A stretch of 64,000 nucleotides of DNA from Clostridiales bacterium UBA1234. Its GTDB lineage: Bacteria > Bacillota > Clostridia > TANB77 > UBA1234. Positions 33,823-42,802 of this stretch are shown here, piece by piece. The notes below the pieces were generated by a model. That model had not been told where the DNA came from. It searched no databases and saw nothing but the letters and a program-made list of their open reading frames with translations. A program made the position numbers and the translations under genes. The first letter of the stretch is position 1. Each line of letters opens with the position of its first letter. The stretch lies in the NCBI GenBank assembly GCA_002308995.1, contig DBWQ01000007.1, positions 1 through 64,000 of the forward strand, in the 5' to 3' direction.

Positions 33823-35238
33823 TTATTTCATAAACACCTTATAAGCTTTATAAGACATGTAAATATCAAATTTACTAGCAACTTCATATGGAGAATGCAT
33901 TGATAAAACAGGTGTGCCACAATCAATGACATCCATGCCTTTATCAGCAAGAATATAGGCGATTGTCCCACCGCCTCCTTCATCCACTTTGCCAAGTTCA
34001 GCTATTTGGAACCTTACCTTATTATCATCAAATAGTTTTCTAAGCTCTGCCACATACTCAGCATTAGCATCGTTAGCCCCAGATTTTCCCCTTGCTCCTG
34101 TATATTTATTTAAACCAACTCCCATTCCAAAGAAAGAAGCGTTTCTCTTCTCGGAAGTAGATGCATAAATAGGATCAAATGCACCATCCACGTCAGCGGA
34201 AAGCATTTTAGAATTTCTAAGTAATCTTGACATTACATTTGGATTATGTTCCTCTCCATTTAAAACAAGAAGTTCACCAATAAAGTCTTCTAGGGTTCTC
34301 GCTTCCATACCCGTGTTCCCCACACTACCAATTTCTTCTTTATCAACCAAAATACAAATAGCGGTATGTTTTGGATTCTTCACTTCGCAAATCGCTCTTA
34401 AGGACGTATAGGCACATACTTTATCATCTTGACCATAAGCGCCAACCATACTTCTATCAAAGCCAATGGTTTTTGCTTTAAACGCTGGTACAATCTCTAG
34501 CTCTGCACTTAAGAAATCTTTCTCCACAATTCCATACTGGTCATTTAATATCTTCATGATATTAATTTTCACTTTTTCGCTAACTTTTTCATCGTCAAAA
34601 GGAATACTACCAATTAATAGGTTTAAGTCTTCTCCTTCAATTCCCTCTGACATCTTTTTTTCCATTTGACGTCTTGCCATGTGAGGAAGTAGGTCTGTAA
34701 TCACAAATGTGAAATCGTCTCCCTCTTCTCCCACGCTAATCTCCACTTTCTTACCATTTTTAAGTGCCACTACACCATGAATAGCAAGCGGAATGGTAAC
34801 CCATTGATACTTCTTGATTCCTCCATAATAGTGTGTTTTAAAATAAGCAAAACCATTATCCTCATACAAAGGATTTGGTTTTAAATCAAGCCTTGGAGAA
34901 TCGATATGTGCTCCCACAACGCGAAGACCACTTTCTAAACTTTCTGAGCCTATTACTGCTAAAATAATATTTTTGTCGCGATTTACATAATAAACTTTGT
35001 CGCCTGCTTTTAACTTTTTCATCTTATCAATCGGTTTAAAGCCATTCTCCTGTGCAATTTGGATGGCGGATTTCACGCATTCTCTTTCTGTTTTGGATTG
35101 ATTTAAAAAGTGAATATACTCATCGCAAAACTCTCTAATGGTGCGTCTATCACTTTCCGATGTTTCATCCCATCCATTCTTAGGATTATTTAATAATTCT
35201 TCTTTCAGTCTTTGTCCTTCTGTTTTGATATCTGACAT
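33823..35238 (-). CDS. M18-family aminopeptidase
   Basis: The 471-residue cytosolic zinc aminopeptidase belongs to the M18 (aspartyl/ApeA-type) family. Metal and catalytic residues appear in GAHIDSPRLDLKP, DKEEIGSVGNTGME, and the C-terminal LSMHSPYEVASK. It removes N-terminal residues from peptides. It is monocistronic with its own consensus promoter and terminator. AGGAGGATCATT precedes the ATG. Confidence 0.93.
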   Translation of the reverse strand: MSDIKTEGQRLKEELLNNPKNGWDETSESDRRTIREFCDEYIHFLNQSKTERECVKSAIQIAQENGFKPIDKMKKLKAGDKVYYVNRDKNIILAVIGSESLESGLRVVGAHIDSPRLDLKPNPLYEDNGFAYFKTHYYGGIKKYQWVTIPLAIHGVVALKNGKKVEISVGEEGDDFTFVITDLLPHMARRQMEKKMSEGIEGEDLNLLIGSIPFDDEKVSEKVKINIMKILNDQYGIVEKDFLSAELEIVPAFKAKTIGFDRSMVGAYGQDDKVCAYTSLRAICEVKNPKHTAICILVDKEEIGSVGNTGMEARTLEDFIGELLVLNGEEHNPNVMSRLLRNSKMLSADVDGAFDPIYASTSEKRNASFFGMGVGLNKYTGARGKSGANDANAEYVAELRKLFDDNKVRFQIAELGKVDEGGGGTIAYILADKGMDVIDCGTPVLSMHSPYEVASKFDIYMSYKAYKVFMK

Positions 35239-35271
35239 AATGATCCTCCTTTGTTATTATCTTTTATAGGT

Positions 35272-35300
35272 ATTATATACAAAATCGCTTATTTTATCAA
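35272..35300 (-). promoter_or_regulatory. Promoter of M18 aminopeptidase gene
   Basis: On the minus strand, TTGATA (35295-35300), a 17-base spacer and TATAAT (35272-35277). Confidence 0.88.
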
Positions 35301-35312
35301 TATGGTATCTTT

Positions 35313-36155
35313 CTATTTTGAAGAATCCTCTAGGCACTTTTTATATACTTCCGACTTGGTCATATGCTTCTCTTTGGCTACTTTTTTCATTGCCTCTTTT
35401 TTATCCATACCCTCTTTTAAATACTGCTCCATGAGTTCTTGAACCGAAAGAGAAGTGGTCTCCTCTTCTTCTACCATAGGAGCACCTTCCACCACAATGA
35501 CAAATTCTCCTTTAATATTCTCCTCTGTATAATAGGCATTGGCTTCCTCCAATGTCATTCGTAAAAACTCTTCGTGGATCTTTGTGATTTCACGAGCCAA
35601 AACAATACGGCGCTCTTTTCCAAATGTTACTAAAAAATCCTGTAGGGTTCTTTTTAGTTTGTGGGGTGCCTCATAAAATAGCATCGTTCTTGTTTCATTT
35701 TTTAAAACATCTAGTCTTTCTTTGCGGCATCGTTTGTTAATCGATAAAAACCCTTCAAACACAAATTTTGTTGTATCAAATCCAGAGGCAATTAAGCCTT
35801 GAATGCAAGCCACTGCACCAGGAATGGGAACAATTTCAATGCCACTTTCAATACAAGCTTTGACCAAATCCTCACCCGGATCAGAAATAGCAGGGGTACC
35901 CGCATCCGACACCAAAGCCAAATTTTTCCCTTCTTGCAAAAGAGAAATCACATGTCCGACTTTTACCCCTTCATTATGCCTATAAAAACTAATTAACGGT
36001 TTTTGAATTTCAAAGTGTGTTAACAAATGAAGTGTTTTTCGTGTATCTTCTGCTAAAACAGTATCCACTTCTTTTAATATGCGAAGTGCGCGCAATGTGA
36101 TATCTTCTAAATTTCCAATAGGAGTTGCTACTAAGTATAATTTTCCATTTTCCAT
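35313..36155 (-). CDS. rsmI: 16S rRNA (cytidine-1402-2'-O)-methyltransferase
   Basis: The 280-residue tetrapyrrole-methylase-fold enzyme has LYLVATPIGNLEDITLRA, LAEDTRKT and VSDAGTPAISDPGEDL, the RsmI signature. It 2'-O-methylates C1402 of 16S rRNA. I use the ATG at 36155 behind GAGGAGAAAAATAAG; the frame's earlier start at 36224 lies inside trmN6. Only one base separates it from the trmN6 stop. A C-terminal helical extension (about 235-280) is Lys/Glu-rich. Confidence 0.95.
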   Translation of the reverse strand: MENGKLYLVATPIGNLEDITLRALRILKEVDTVLAEDTRKTLHLLTHFEIQKPLISFYRHNEGVKVGHVISLLQEGKNLALVSDAGTPAISDPGEDLVKACIESGIEIVPIPGAVACIQGLIASGFDTTKFVFEGFLSINKRCRKERLDVLKNETRTMLFYEAPHKLKRTLQDFLVTFGKERRIVLAREITKIHEEFLRMTLEEANAYYTEENIKGEFVIVVEGAPMVEEEETTSLSVQELMEQYLKEGMDKKEAMKKVAKEKHMTKSEVYKKCLEDSSK

Positions 36156-36156
36156 C

Positions 36157-36910
36157 TTATTTTTCTCCTCTTTTCTTGCCATATATTTGAAAGATGTCAT
36201 CGGTATATTCCCCATTTGAATCATAGACGTAAAGTGGCTTCTCCCACTTTAAAAAAGGTCTTCCAGACCTTACTCCCTCCACCAATACTAAGTTTGCTAC
36301 CGAATGAGGAGCAGGATACACCATTTTAATTCTTTTGGGTTCTAACTGATGCTTTCGCATTTCATAAAAGATATCCACCAATCTTTCTGGTCTATGAATC
36401 ATGTATAAATTACCACCAGATTTTAAAATCTTGGCAGATTTCACCATAATATCCTCCAACGTACAAGAAATCTCGTGTCTTGCAATTGTTAATGTATCTT
36501 CCTCGTTAATAATGCCACTATTTTTTGCCTTATACGGTGGATTCACAACCACGCAGTCAACACTTCCTGCAGGAATTACCGTATCAATTTGTTTTAAATC
36601 CATCGCCAATACTTCAATCGTATTTGTTAAGTGGTTTAGCTTAACATTACGTTTGGCAAGCTTAGCAACCTCTTCTTGTATTTCTACTGCATAGATTTTT
36701 TGAATATTTTCCACTTTACCGCGTTAATAAAATCGAAACAATGCCATTACCTGAGCATAAATCAACTACTGTTTCTTTATTTTTCATGGTTTTCGCAAAA
36801 TCAGAAAGCAAGACGGCATCAATTCCAAAGCAAAATCCCTCTTTGTTTTGAATGAGTTTCAGTCCTTTCAGTTGTAAATCGTCAATTCTCTCATTATCAT
36901 TTAGTTTCAT
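36157..36910 (-). CDS. trmN6: TrmN6-type tRNA methyltransferase, CGG-recoded
   Basis: This is a class I SAM methyltransferase related to TrmN6/YabB, which methylates adenine 37 of tRNA-Val. The ATG at 36910 behind AAGGAAG reads MKLNDNERIDDLQLKGLKLI and VVDLCSGNGIVSILLT, the SAM-binding motif. CGG at 36719-36721 follows, with TAA next. Dropping the C gives LTGKVENIQKIYAVEIQEE and later the catalytic NPPY (VVNPPYKAKNSG). The restored length is 250 residues, typical. SAM motif and NPPY are on different halves, so neither half could work. It is co-transcribed with rsmI, as in Bacillus. Confidence 0.92.
36718..36721 (-). other. CGG +1 recoding site in trmN6 (CGGT)
   Basis: Zero-frame TTA-ACG-CGG-TAA stops. 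TTA-ACG-(C)GGT-AAA-GTG-GAA continues the methyltransferase. Confidence 0.88.
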
Positions 36911-36955
36911 TTTTTTCTTCCTTTCATATACTATCCTAAGAAGGATGTGATAGTG

Positions 36956-37108
36956 ATGAACTACCCATATAGAAGTCGTTCTAAACGCCAAAATCTATTT
37001 AAGCATCTCTCTTGTTCTCTACGTGAAGTAGAACATTTTTTAAACTGTAGTGCCAAAATCAATCGAGCAAGGAAATGTTATTCTTTTTTAAAACATTGGA
37101 AATCATAA
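36956..37108 (+). CDS. Small basic protein, 50 residues, uncertain
   Basis: A plus-strand ORF MNYPYRSRSKRQNLFKHLS... is rich in Arg, Lys and His, with three cysteines (SCS, NCS, KCY). AAGGATGTG lies about 10 bases before the ATG. It uses AGG and CGA arginine codons, unlike its neighbours, but no CGG. It runs divergent from trmN6 and converges on the ferredoxin gene. No family is recognised, and it could be a chance ORF. Confidence 0.4.
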   Translation: MNYPYRSRSKRQNLFKHLSCSLREVEHFLNCSAKINRARKCYSFLKHWKS

Positions 37109-37165
37109 AAAAAGATAAAGGGAGTGAAAGCCCAAAAACTAAGCTTACACTCCCCCAAGTTCATG
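37105..37165 (-). terminator. Terminator of ferredoxin gene
   Basis: On the minus strand a stem GGGAGTG...CACTCCC is followed by TTTATC and a run of T, starting about 15 bases after the stop at 37180. Confidence 0.75.
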
Positions 37166-37179
37166 TTCATAAACCATTT

Positions 37180-37350
37180 TTATTCTTGTGTAGGAGCACC
37201 AACAGGACAAGTAGCTGCGCAAGCTCCACATTCAATACATTGTTCAGGATTGATTTCGAACTTTGTCTCTCCTTCACTAATACAAGATACTGGGCAACCA
37301 GCTGCACAAGCACCACATTTAATGCAGCTATCAGAAATTTTATATGCCAT
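37180..37350 (-). CDS. 2[4Fe-4S] ferredoxin, 56 residues
   Basis: The clostridial-type ferredoxin has two CxxCxxCxxxCP clusters (CIKCGACAAGCP and CIECGACAATCP) and the usual length. It carries low-potential electrons for anaerobic redox enzymes, which fits an anaerobe. AGGAGGTGAG precedes the ATG. It lies 84 bases downstream of ricT and has its own terminator. Confidence 0.97.
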   Translation of the reverse strand: MAYKISDSCIKCGACAAGCPVSCISEGETKFEINPEQCIECGACAATCPVGAPTQE

Positions 37351-37434
37351 GATTTCTCACCTCCTCCAATATTTGCTCTATCCTTATGTGGAATAAATCT
37401 TTCTCTTGATGACTACCAAAGGGGCTCTCCACTT

Positions 37435-38340
37435 TTAAATATCATCTTGCCTCTTAAAACCTTCCTCTAAGGCTTTTAATTCTTTCATACTGACGCCATC
37501 TTCCAAATGAGAACTTTCTCTTTTTTTGCCTGCTTTCAATACTTCTAACTCTGCAGCGCGAAAACTCTTTTTAATAAACGTACCATCTTTCTCAATTTTT
37601 ACTTTAACTACTTCTTTTAGTACTTCCACATCTTCTACTGTTCCTTTTCCTTCTGGTGTTTTCACAATTGAACCAACTGTTGGAAGTCTAGATAGTTTTT
37701 CTTCATACACTTCTTGTTCATTTTTTAAACAGCACATTAATCTGCCACACACGCCTGAAATTTTAGTTGGATTTAGGGATAGTCCTTGCTCTTTTGCCAT
37801 TTTAATCGAAACAGGATTTAAATCGCTAAGATGTCTACAACAGCAAAGCTCTCTTCCACACATTCCATAGCCACCAAGCATCTTTACTTCATCACGAACG
37901 CCAATTTGTCTAAGTTCAATCCTGGTACGATAAACAGCAGCTAAGTCCTTGACTAGTTCTCTAAAATCGATTCTACCTTCTGCTGTAAAGTAAAACAAAA
38001 TCTTCGTGCCATCAAATTGATATTCCACATCCACAAGTTTCATATCAAGACCATGTGCTAATATCTTTTCTTCGCATACCTTATAGGCGTCCTCCGCCTT
38101 TTTTTCATTTTCTTCATAAATTTTAATATCTTCTTTGGTTGCTACTCGAATCACATCTTTCAGTGGAGCCACGATTTTTTGATCATCCACTTTTTGATTT
38201 GCAACAACCACTTCCCCAAGTTCAATTCCTCTTGCTGTCTCGACAACCGCATATTGATTCTTGGAAAGTGTAAATCCATTGGGATTAAAAAAATAAATCT
38301 TTCCTGTTTTTTTAAACCTAACGCCAACAATTTCTTTCAT
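37435..38340 (-). CDS. ricT: PSP1-domain protein RicT (YaaT-like)
   Basis: The 301-residue PSP1-domain protein has the cysteine-rich core GMCGRELCCCRHLSDLNP and CGRLMCCLKNE, which in Bacillus RicT binds an iron-sulfur cluster. There it works with RicA/RicF and RNase Y in mRNA processing and in competence and sporulation phosphorelay control. It follows holB by 12 bases, the same order as holB-yaaT in Bacillus. AAAGGAGG precedes the ATG. Confidence 0.93.
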   Translation of the reverse strand: MKEIVGVRFKKTGKIYFFNPNGFTLSKNQYAVVETARGIELGEVVVANQKVDDQKIVAPLKDVIRVATKEDIKIYEENEKKAEDAYKVCEEKILAHGLDMKLVDVEYQFDGTKILFYFTAEGRIDFRELVKDLAAVYRTRIELRQIGVRDEVKMLGGYGMCGRELCCCRHLSDLNPVSIKMAKEQGLSLNPTKISGVCGRLMCCLKNEQEVYEEKLSRLPTVGSIVKTPEGKGTVEDVEVLKEVVKVKIEKDGTFIKKSFRAAELEVLKAGKKRESSHLEDGVSMKELKALEEGFKRQDDI

Positions 38341-38352
38341 GTATGTCCTCCT

Positions 38353-39228
38353 TTAGTTAAAGCAAACCTCTAGTATCATATTATCAAGAGCTAAATCCAA
38401 ATTGGCATTTTTAAAAAGTCTCTGATTAGTTTCTTCGATAATAGAAATATACCTTGTGTACAGCTCAGCATGATGACGTATTTTTTGAAAACATACAATC
38501 ATCATAAGTTCTAGTAAGCTAGAAATGTTTGTTTTTAGTTCTTTATCACTCTTCAGTTCTTCTGTCTTTTGTGTTAACGTTAAAAAATCCTTCGTTTCAA
38601 ACAAATTCACCATTTCACGTGCTAGTTCAATTTTGTTATTGTCTGCAAGTTTTAGTGCCTTTTCTACACTGCCACGGGCATATTGAATGATTGTCTCATC
38701 AAAACCAGCACCTAGAATTTTCTTCATCTCATCACCTGAAAGCGCCACAAATGACACTTCTGTCACTCGCGATAGGATTGTCTTTAGTAGCTTCTGCTTA
38801 TTGGCACTAATTAAAACTAAAGTAGCATACAATGGCGGTTCTTCTAGGATTTTTAAAAGAGCATTTTGCGCATTTTCATTCATCAAATCAGCTTGATCAA
38901 TTAAAAAACATTTTCTTTTAGCTAAGGTTGGTTTTAAGTACACTTGCTCGGTAAGATCTCTAATAGCATCTACCTTAATCATATTTTTATCTGGTTCAAT
39001 GAGATAAAAATCGGAACTATTTTGAAAAACAAGGCACGCTTCACACTTGCCACATGCATGTCCCTGAATGGGCTCCAAACACATCATTGCTTTAGCAAAT
39101 TCCATCGCAACCAATTTTTTCCCAATTCCGGTTTTCCCAGAAAACAAATATGCATGCCCAACTCGATTAAGATTGACTATTTGACATAGTTTTTCAAAAA
39201 CATCTTCATGACCAACAAAATTCATCAA
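38353..39228 (-). CDS. holB: DNA polymerase III delta' subunit
   Basis: The 291-residue AAA+ clamp-loader subunit has a Walker A-like SGKTGIGKK, a zinc-binding CGKCEAC segment, the Walker B-like FLIDQADLM and a sensor region with NALLKILEEPP and LSRVTEV. It loads the sliding clamp with the delta and tau/gamma subunits. It lies between lepB and ricT. Start is TTG or the adjacent ATG (39225), with AGGAAAGGA upstream. Confidence 0.94.
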   Translation of the reverse strand: MMNFVGHEDVFEKLCQIVNLNRVGHAYLFSGKTGIGKKLVAMEFAKAMMCLEPIQGHACGKCEACLVFQNSSDFYLIEPDKNMIKVDAIRDLTEQVYLKPTLAKRKCFLIDQADLMNENAQNALLKILEEPPLYATLVLISANKQKLLKTILSRVTEVSFVALSGDEMKKILGAGFDETIIQYARGSVEKALKLADNNKIELAREMVNLFETKDFLTLTQKTEELKSDKELKTNISSLLELMMIVCFQKIRHHAELYTRYISIIEETNQRLFKNANLDLALDNMILEVCFN

Positions 39229-39261
39229 TCTGATTTCCTTTCCTCTCGTGGAACCATCTTC

Positions 39262-39909
39262 TTACTTGTCTATTTTTCCAAAAGCAGTCAGTGGCCATAT
39301 ACGATAAGTAACTCTACCTTCTACTTTGTTAAGAGGAATACAACCTAGCATCCTACTATCAGTGGAGCCTGTTCGATTATCTCCCATAACAAATAAATAT
39401 CCTTCTGGAACAACGACATCGTAATATGGTCCTTTTGTTGGAGTTTTCACACTATCTTGAAGATACGGCTCTTCTAATTTCATATCATTCACATATACTT
39501 CTCCATCTTCAATGACAACATGATCTCCCGCAACACCAATGACACGTTTAATATAACTTATTTTTCCTGCTTCTAATACATGATAAATGAAAAATGGTAT
39601 CGCACCTTTCTTTTCATAATAAACTGCTAGACCATTTTCCGTATAAGAAGGCTTCTCAAATGTAATAATATCTCCTCTAAAAATTGGCAAATGGAACGTA
39701 CGAACAACTCTATTAATTAGCACTCTTTCCATGTTTTGGATGGTTGGTGTCATAGAAGTTTGCATGACAAGCGTTGGCGTAAAAATAAAGTACTTAATAA
39801 TGAGTGCAAGAACAAATGCCGTGACAATACAAAAAACCCAGTCAAAAATCTCTCGAATCAGTGACTTTTCTTCTACCTTTCCATCCTTTTTCACATCTAC
39901 ATTCTTCAT
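39262..39909 (-). CDS. lepB: Signal peptidase I
   Basis: The 215-residue S26 serine peptidase has one N-terminal membrane helix (about 25-48). The catalytic Ser is in MQTSMTPTI and the Lys in YIKRVIGVAGD, with the GDNR box MGDNRTGSTDSR. It removes signal peptides from exported proteins, of which several are encoded in this window. GAGGTGATTTAAGCAA precedes the ATG. Confidence 0.96.
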   Translation of the reverse strand: MKNVDVKKDGKVEEKSLIREIFDWVFCIVTAFVLALIIKYFIFTPTLVMQTSMTPTIQNMERVLINRVVRTFHLPIFRGDIITFEKPSYTENGLAVYYEKKGAIPFFIYHVLEAGKISYIKRVIGVAGDHVVIEDGEVYVNDMKLEEPYLQDSVKTPTKGPYYDVVVPEGYLFVMGDNRTGSTDSRMLGCIPLNKVEGRVTYRIWPLTAFGKIDK

Positions 39910-39957
39910 TTGCTTAAATCACCTCGGAGCATATTATATACCAAAATGTTACTTAAT

Positions 39958-41796
39958 TCAAGACTTATATGTAGGAATTTTAATGATAACTTCTGTTCCT
40001 TTTCCCACTTCTGATTCTATGGAAATACTTCCACCATTTTCTTCAATAATCTCCTTCGCAATGGGAAGTCCAAGACCGGTTCCTCCCATTTCTCTAGAGC
40101 GAGCCTTATCCACACGATAAAACCTTTCAAAAACACGCGGTAAGTCTTCCTTAGGAATACCAATGCCATTATCAATAATTTTAATATAAGCATCATCATG
40201 AACAGCACCGACGTATACCTTAATGCTTCCATTTTCTGGAGTATATTTTATGCTATTTGTTAAAATATTGGTAATCACTTGCTCAATGCCATCTCTATCT
40301 CCAAATACATCTGGCACATTGGAGGTGACATAACATTCTACCAACTGTCCTTTTTTTTCTGCTTGAATTTTATGCTTATCACAAACTTGTTTGGTGAGCT
40401 CTGTAATATCAAACTGAATTCTATTCCATGCCACTTTTTTATAATCAAATTTTGTCAGTTGCAATAAATCGCTCACAAGTCTCGTCATACGATTTGCTTC
40501 TGTTAAAATGACATTCAAAAATTTAATCTTACTCTCCTCATCCAATTCCTCCTGATCAAGAAGTGTTTCCGAATACGTTTTAATCGAAGTAATTGGCGTT
40601 TTTAATTCATGAGAAACATTCGCCACAAATTCCTTTCTCATATCCTCCAATTTTGCTTGTTTTGTCATATCTTGTACTACCACAACCACGCCATTTGGCT
40701 TATCTTTTTCATTTCTAAAAGGAGCAAAAAAGAGATTTAAAAACTTTTCTTGATAGCTTATCATTTCTTCCGATGATGTCCAATCTTCTAAATAAATGAT
40801 TTTTTCCATATTCACATCAATTTTCATTTTTTTAAAAATCTCTTCAAAACTACGTTCTTCTTGAATATCTAGCATTTTCTTGGCCGCCAAATTCGCATGA
40901 ATCAATCTACCGTTTAAATTAAAAGCCAATACACCATCTGTTAAATGCATTAAAATCGTTTCCAATTTATTTTTCTCTGAGGATATCTCATTTAAATTAT
41001 TTTCAATTTGTGTTGCCATCAAATTGAAAGTGTCAATGAGTTTAGAAATTTCATAACCAACTGCCTTTCCCTCTGGGACAGCAATATGAGAAGTGTTTCC
41101 TTCTGCAATCATTTCTGCCTTATTGGTTAGAATTTCAATTGGTCTTGTAATATTTCTTGCTATCACAACGATGATAATCAATGTAATCACTGCTGTTACC
41201 AATAACACACCAACATAAATCATACGAATGGAAGCAACTTCTCGTTTAATATACTCTCGATTTTGTGAAACAACAATATAGTGATTTTCTCCCTCTACAA
41301 CATCCTTTTCAATTTGGTATACAAACCAATAACAATCACTGGATAAGTCCATGCAAGAATAATAAGGTTGATTTCTAGAATGAATCATATTCATGCATTC
41401 TATTGCTTTTGAAGGAAGTTCATATTTTTTCCCAGAAACCACATCTTGTAAAGTTGAATCAATAATATACCCTATACGACTTCTTGTATTAATAGAAAAA
41501 TAGATATTAAAATTGGTATAAATCTTGTTCAAAAGATCACTTTTGTCCTCAATTTTTGATTCTGGTTCTTCTCTTATTTCTTCTATCTCCGAAGTTTCCC
41601 TTTGAGAGCTTTCATTCTTAATGTTTTGAATGTTTAAACCAAAACCTGCGATTGTGTTGACCATTTCTTCTACAAAACCTTTATAATATATTTCTTCTGT
41701 TTTAATAATAGACATCACACTGACGCCACCAATAATCACAGATATTAATGCGAAAAAAATCACAATTAATCGAAGTTGAAGACTTTTAAAAAACAT
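39958..41796 (-). CDS. walK: WalK-type sensor histidine kinase
   Basis: The 612-residue kinase has two membrane helices (about 10-32 and 185-210) flanking an extracytoplasmic sensor region. A HAMP domain, a PAS domain (about 270-370), HisKA (phospho-His in SHELKTPITS) and HATPase follow, with N box NILTNSIKYTP, G1 DNGIGI and G2 GGTGLGLPIA. It controls wall metabolism with WalR. I set the start at the ATG 41796 behind GGGGTGAAACC. The open frame to 41826 enters a palindromic repeat. The order walR-walK is standard, but yycH and yycI are absent. Confidence 0.93.
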   Translation of the reverse strand: MFFKSLQLRLIVIFFALISVIIGGVSVMSIIKTEEIYYKGFVEEMVNTIAGFGLNIQNIKNESSQRETSEIEEIREEPESKIEDKSDLLNKIYTNFNIYFSINTRSRIGYIIDSTLQDVVSGKKYELPSKAIECMNMIHSRNQPYYSCMDLSSDCYWFVYQIEKDVVEGENHYIVVSQNREYIKREVASIRMIYVGVLLVTAVITLIIIVVIARNITRPIEILTNKAEMIAEGNTSHIAVPEGKAVGYEISKLIDTFNLMATQIENNLNEISSEKNKLETILMHLTDGVLAFNLNGRLIHANLAAKKMLDIQEERSFEEIFKKMKIDVNMEKIIYLEDWTSSEEMISYQEKFLNLFFAPFRNEKDKPNGVVVVVQDMTKQAKLEDMRKEFVANVSHELKTPITSIKTYSETLLDQEELDEESKIKFLNVILTEANRMTRLVSDLLQLTKFDYKKVAWNRIQFDITELTKQVCDKHKIQAEKKGQLVECYVTSNVPDVFGDRDGIEQVITNILTNSIKYTPENGSIKVYVGAVHDDAYIKIIDNGIGIPKEDLPRVFERFYRVDKARSREMGGTGLGLPIAKEIIEENGGSISIESEVGKGTEVIIKIPTYKS

Positions 41797-41816
41797 GGTT
41801 TCACCCCTATCAAAAT

Positions 41817-41880
41817 GGGCGACCAATGGTCGCCCCTACATTATTTTACTCTTTTCGTAGAGACGTGTTCACACACGTCT
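41817..41880. repeat. Double-palindrome intergenic element between walR and walK
   Basis: GGGCGACCAATGGTCGCCC (41817-41835) followed by CTACA, then a second inverted repeat AGACGTGT (41861-41868) / ACACGTCT (41873-41880). The compact two-hairpin structure between two co-transcribed genes looks like a dispersed MITE- or REP-type element. Confidence 0.6.
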
Positions 41881-41887
41881 TAAAAAC

Positions 41888-42616
41888 TTAAAGTGCATTA
41901 AAATAATAACCAATGCCTCTTTTGGTTGCTAAAAGTTCCGGTGTACTTGGATTTTGTTCGATTTTTTCTCTAATTCTCCTTACCGTAACATCCACAGTTC
42001 TAACATCTCCAAAATACTCATAGCCCCAAACTTTTTCTAGCAATTCTTCACGTGAAAATACTTGTCCTTTTTGTGTTGCTAAAAACTTTAATAATTCAAA
42101 CTCTCGAAGCGTCAATTCCACATTTTTGCCGCCCACTTTTGCTTCGTATTTATACGTATCTAAGCTAAGTGGACCAAATACAAGTGTTGGATTAGTCTTG
42201 TCGCTTCCCTCATTCTCACTTTTAATAGAAGCTTCTATCCCATCCCATTTTCTAAGATTTGCTTTCACTCTTGCCACCACTTCTCTCACACTAAACGGTT
42301 TGGTAATATAATCATCGGCTCCTAATTCAAGTCCAATCACTTTGTCCACAACATCTTCCTTGGCTGTAACCATAATAATTGGAATATTCGTTGTTTGCCT
42401 AATTGTTTTACAAACAGAATATCCATCACTCTTAGGTAACATGACATCTAATAAAACTAAATCTGGTTTTTCTTTTTGGTATGTCTCGACTGCTTCATTA
42501 CCATCATAAGCAACCACTGTCTCATACCCTTCTCTTTTAAGATTATGATCTAAAATATCAACAATGGCCTTCTCGTCATCAACAATCAAAATTTTCTTTC
42601 CCATTTTTATATTCAC
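41888..42616 (-). CDS. walR: WalR-type response regulator
   Basis: The 242-residue OmpR-family regulator has a receiver domain (IVDDEKAIV, phospho-acceptor Asp in LLDVMLPKSDG, Lys in MVTAKED) and a C-terminal winged helix (LTLREFELLKFLATQKGQVFSREELLEKVWGY). With WalK it controls cell-wall genes. The start is a GTG near AGGAGGG or the ATG four codons later. It heads the walR-walK unit behind a good promoter. Confidence 0.94.
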   Translation of the reverse strand: MNIKMGKKILIVDDEKAIVDILDHNLKREGYETVVAYDGNEAVETYQKEKPDLVLLDVMLPKSDGYSVCKTIRQTTNIPIIMVTAKEDVVDKVIGLELGADDYITKPFSVREVVARVKANLRKWDGIEASIKSENEGSDKTNPTLVFGPLSLDTYKYEAKVGGKNVELTLREFELLKFLATQKGQVFSREELLEKVWGYEYFGDVRTVDVTVRRIREKIEQNPSTPELLATKRGIGYYFNAL

Positions 42617-42650
42617 ACCCTCCTACGGATATAGGACTTTTACTATTTTT

Positions 42651-42679
42651 ATTATCTATGATTCCCTTTCAAATGTCAA
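42651..42679 (-). promoter_or_regulatory. Promoter of walRK
   Basis: On the minus strand, TTGACA (42674-42679), a 17-base spacer and GATAAT (42651-42656). Confidence 0.82.
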
Positions 42680-42738
42680 TGTAAAAATATTCTTTTTTTG
42701 TAGTTGCCTTCCTTGAAAAATCCTATTTCTTTTCCATA

Positions 42739-42793
42739 AAAAAAGCGACCTAAAATCGCTATCAAAAAATGGCAAGCTAAAAGCTTGCCATTT
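42739..42793 (-). terminator. Two tandem terminators after M23 peptidase gene
   Basis: The first hairpin ATGGCAAGC / GCTTGCCAT is followed by TTTTTTG. The second, AGCGATTTTAGGTCGCT, is followed by a longer T-run (minus strand). Confidence 0.85.
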
Positions 42794-42802
42794 GATGTAT
42801 CA

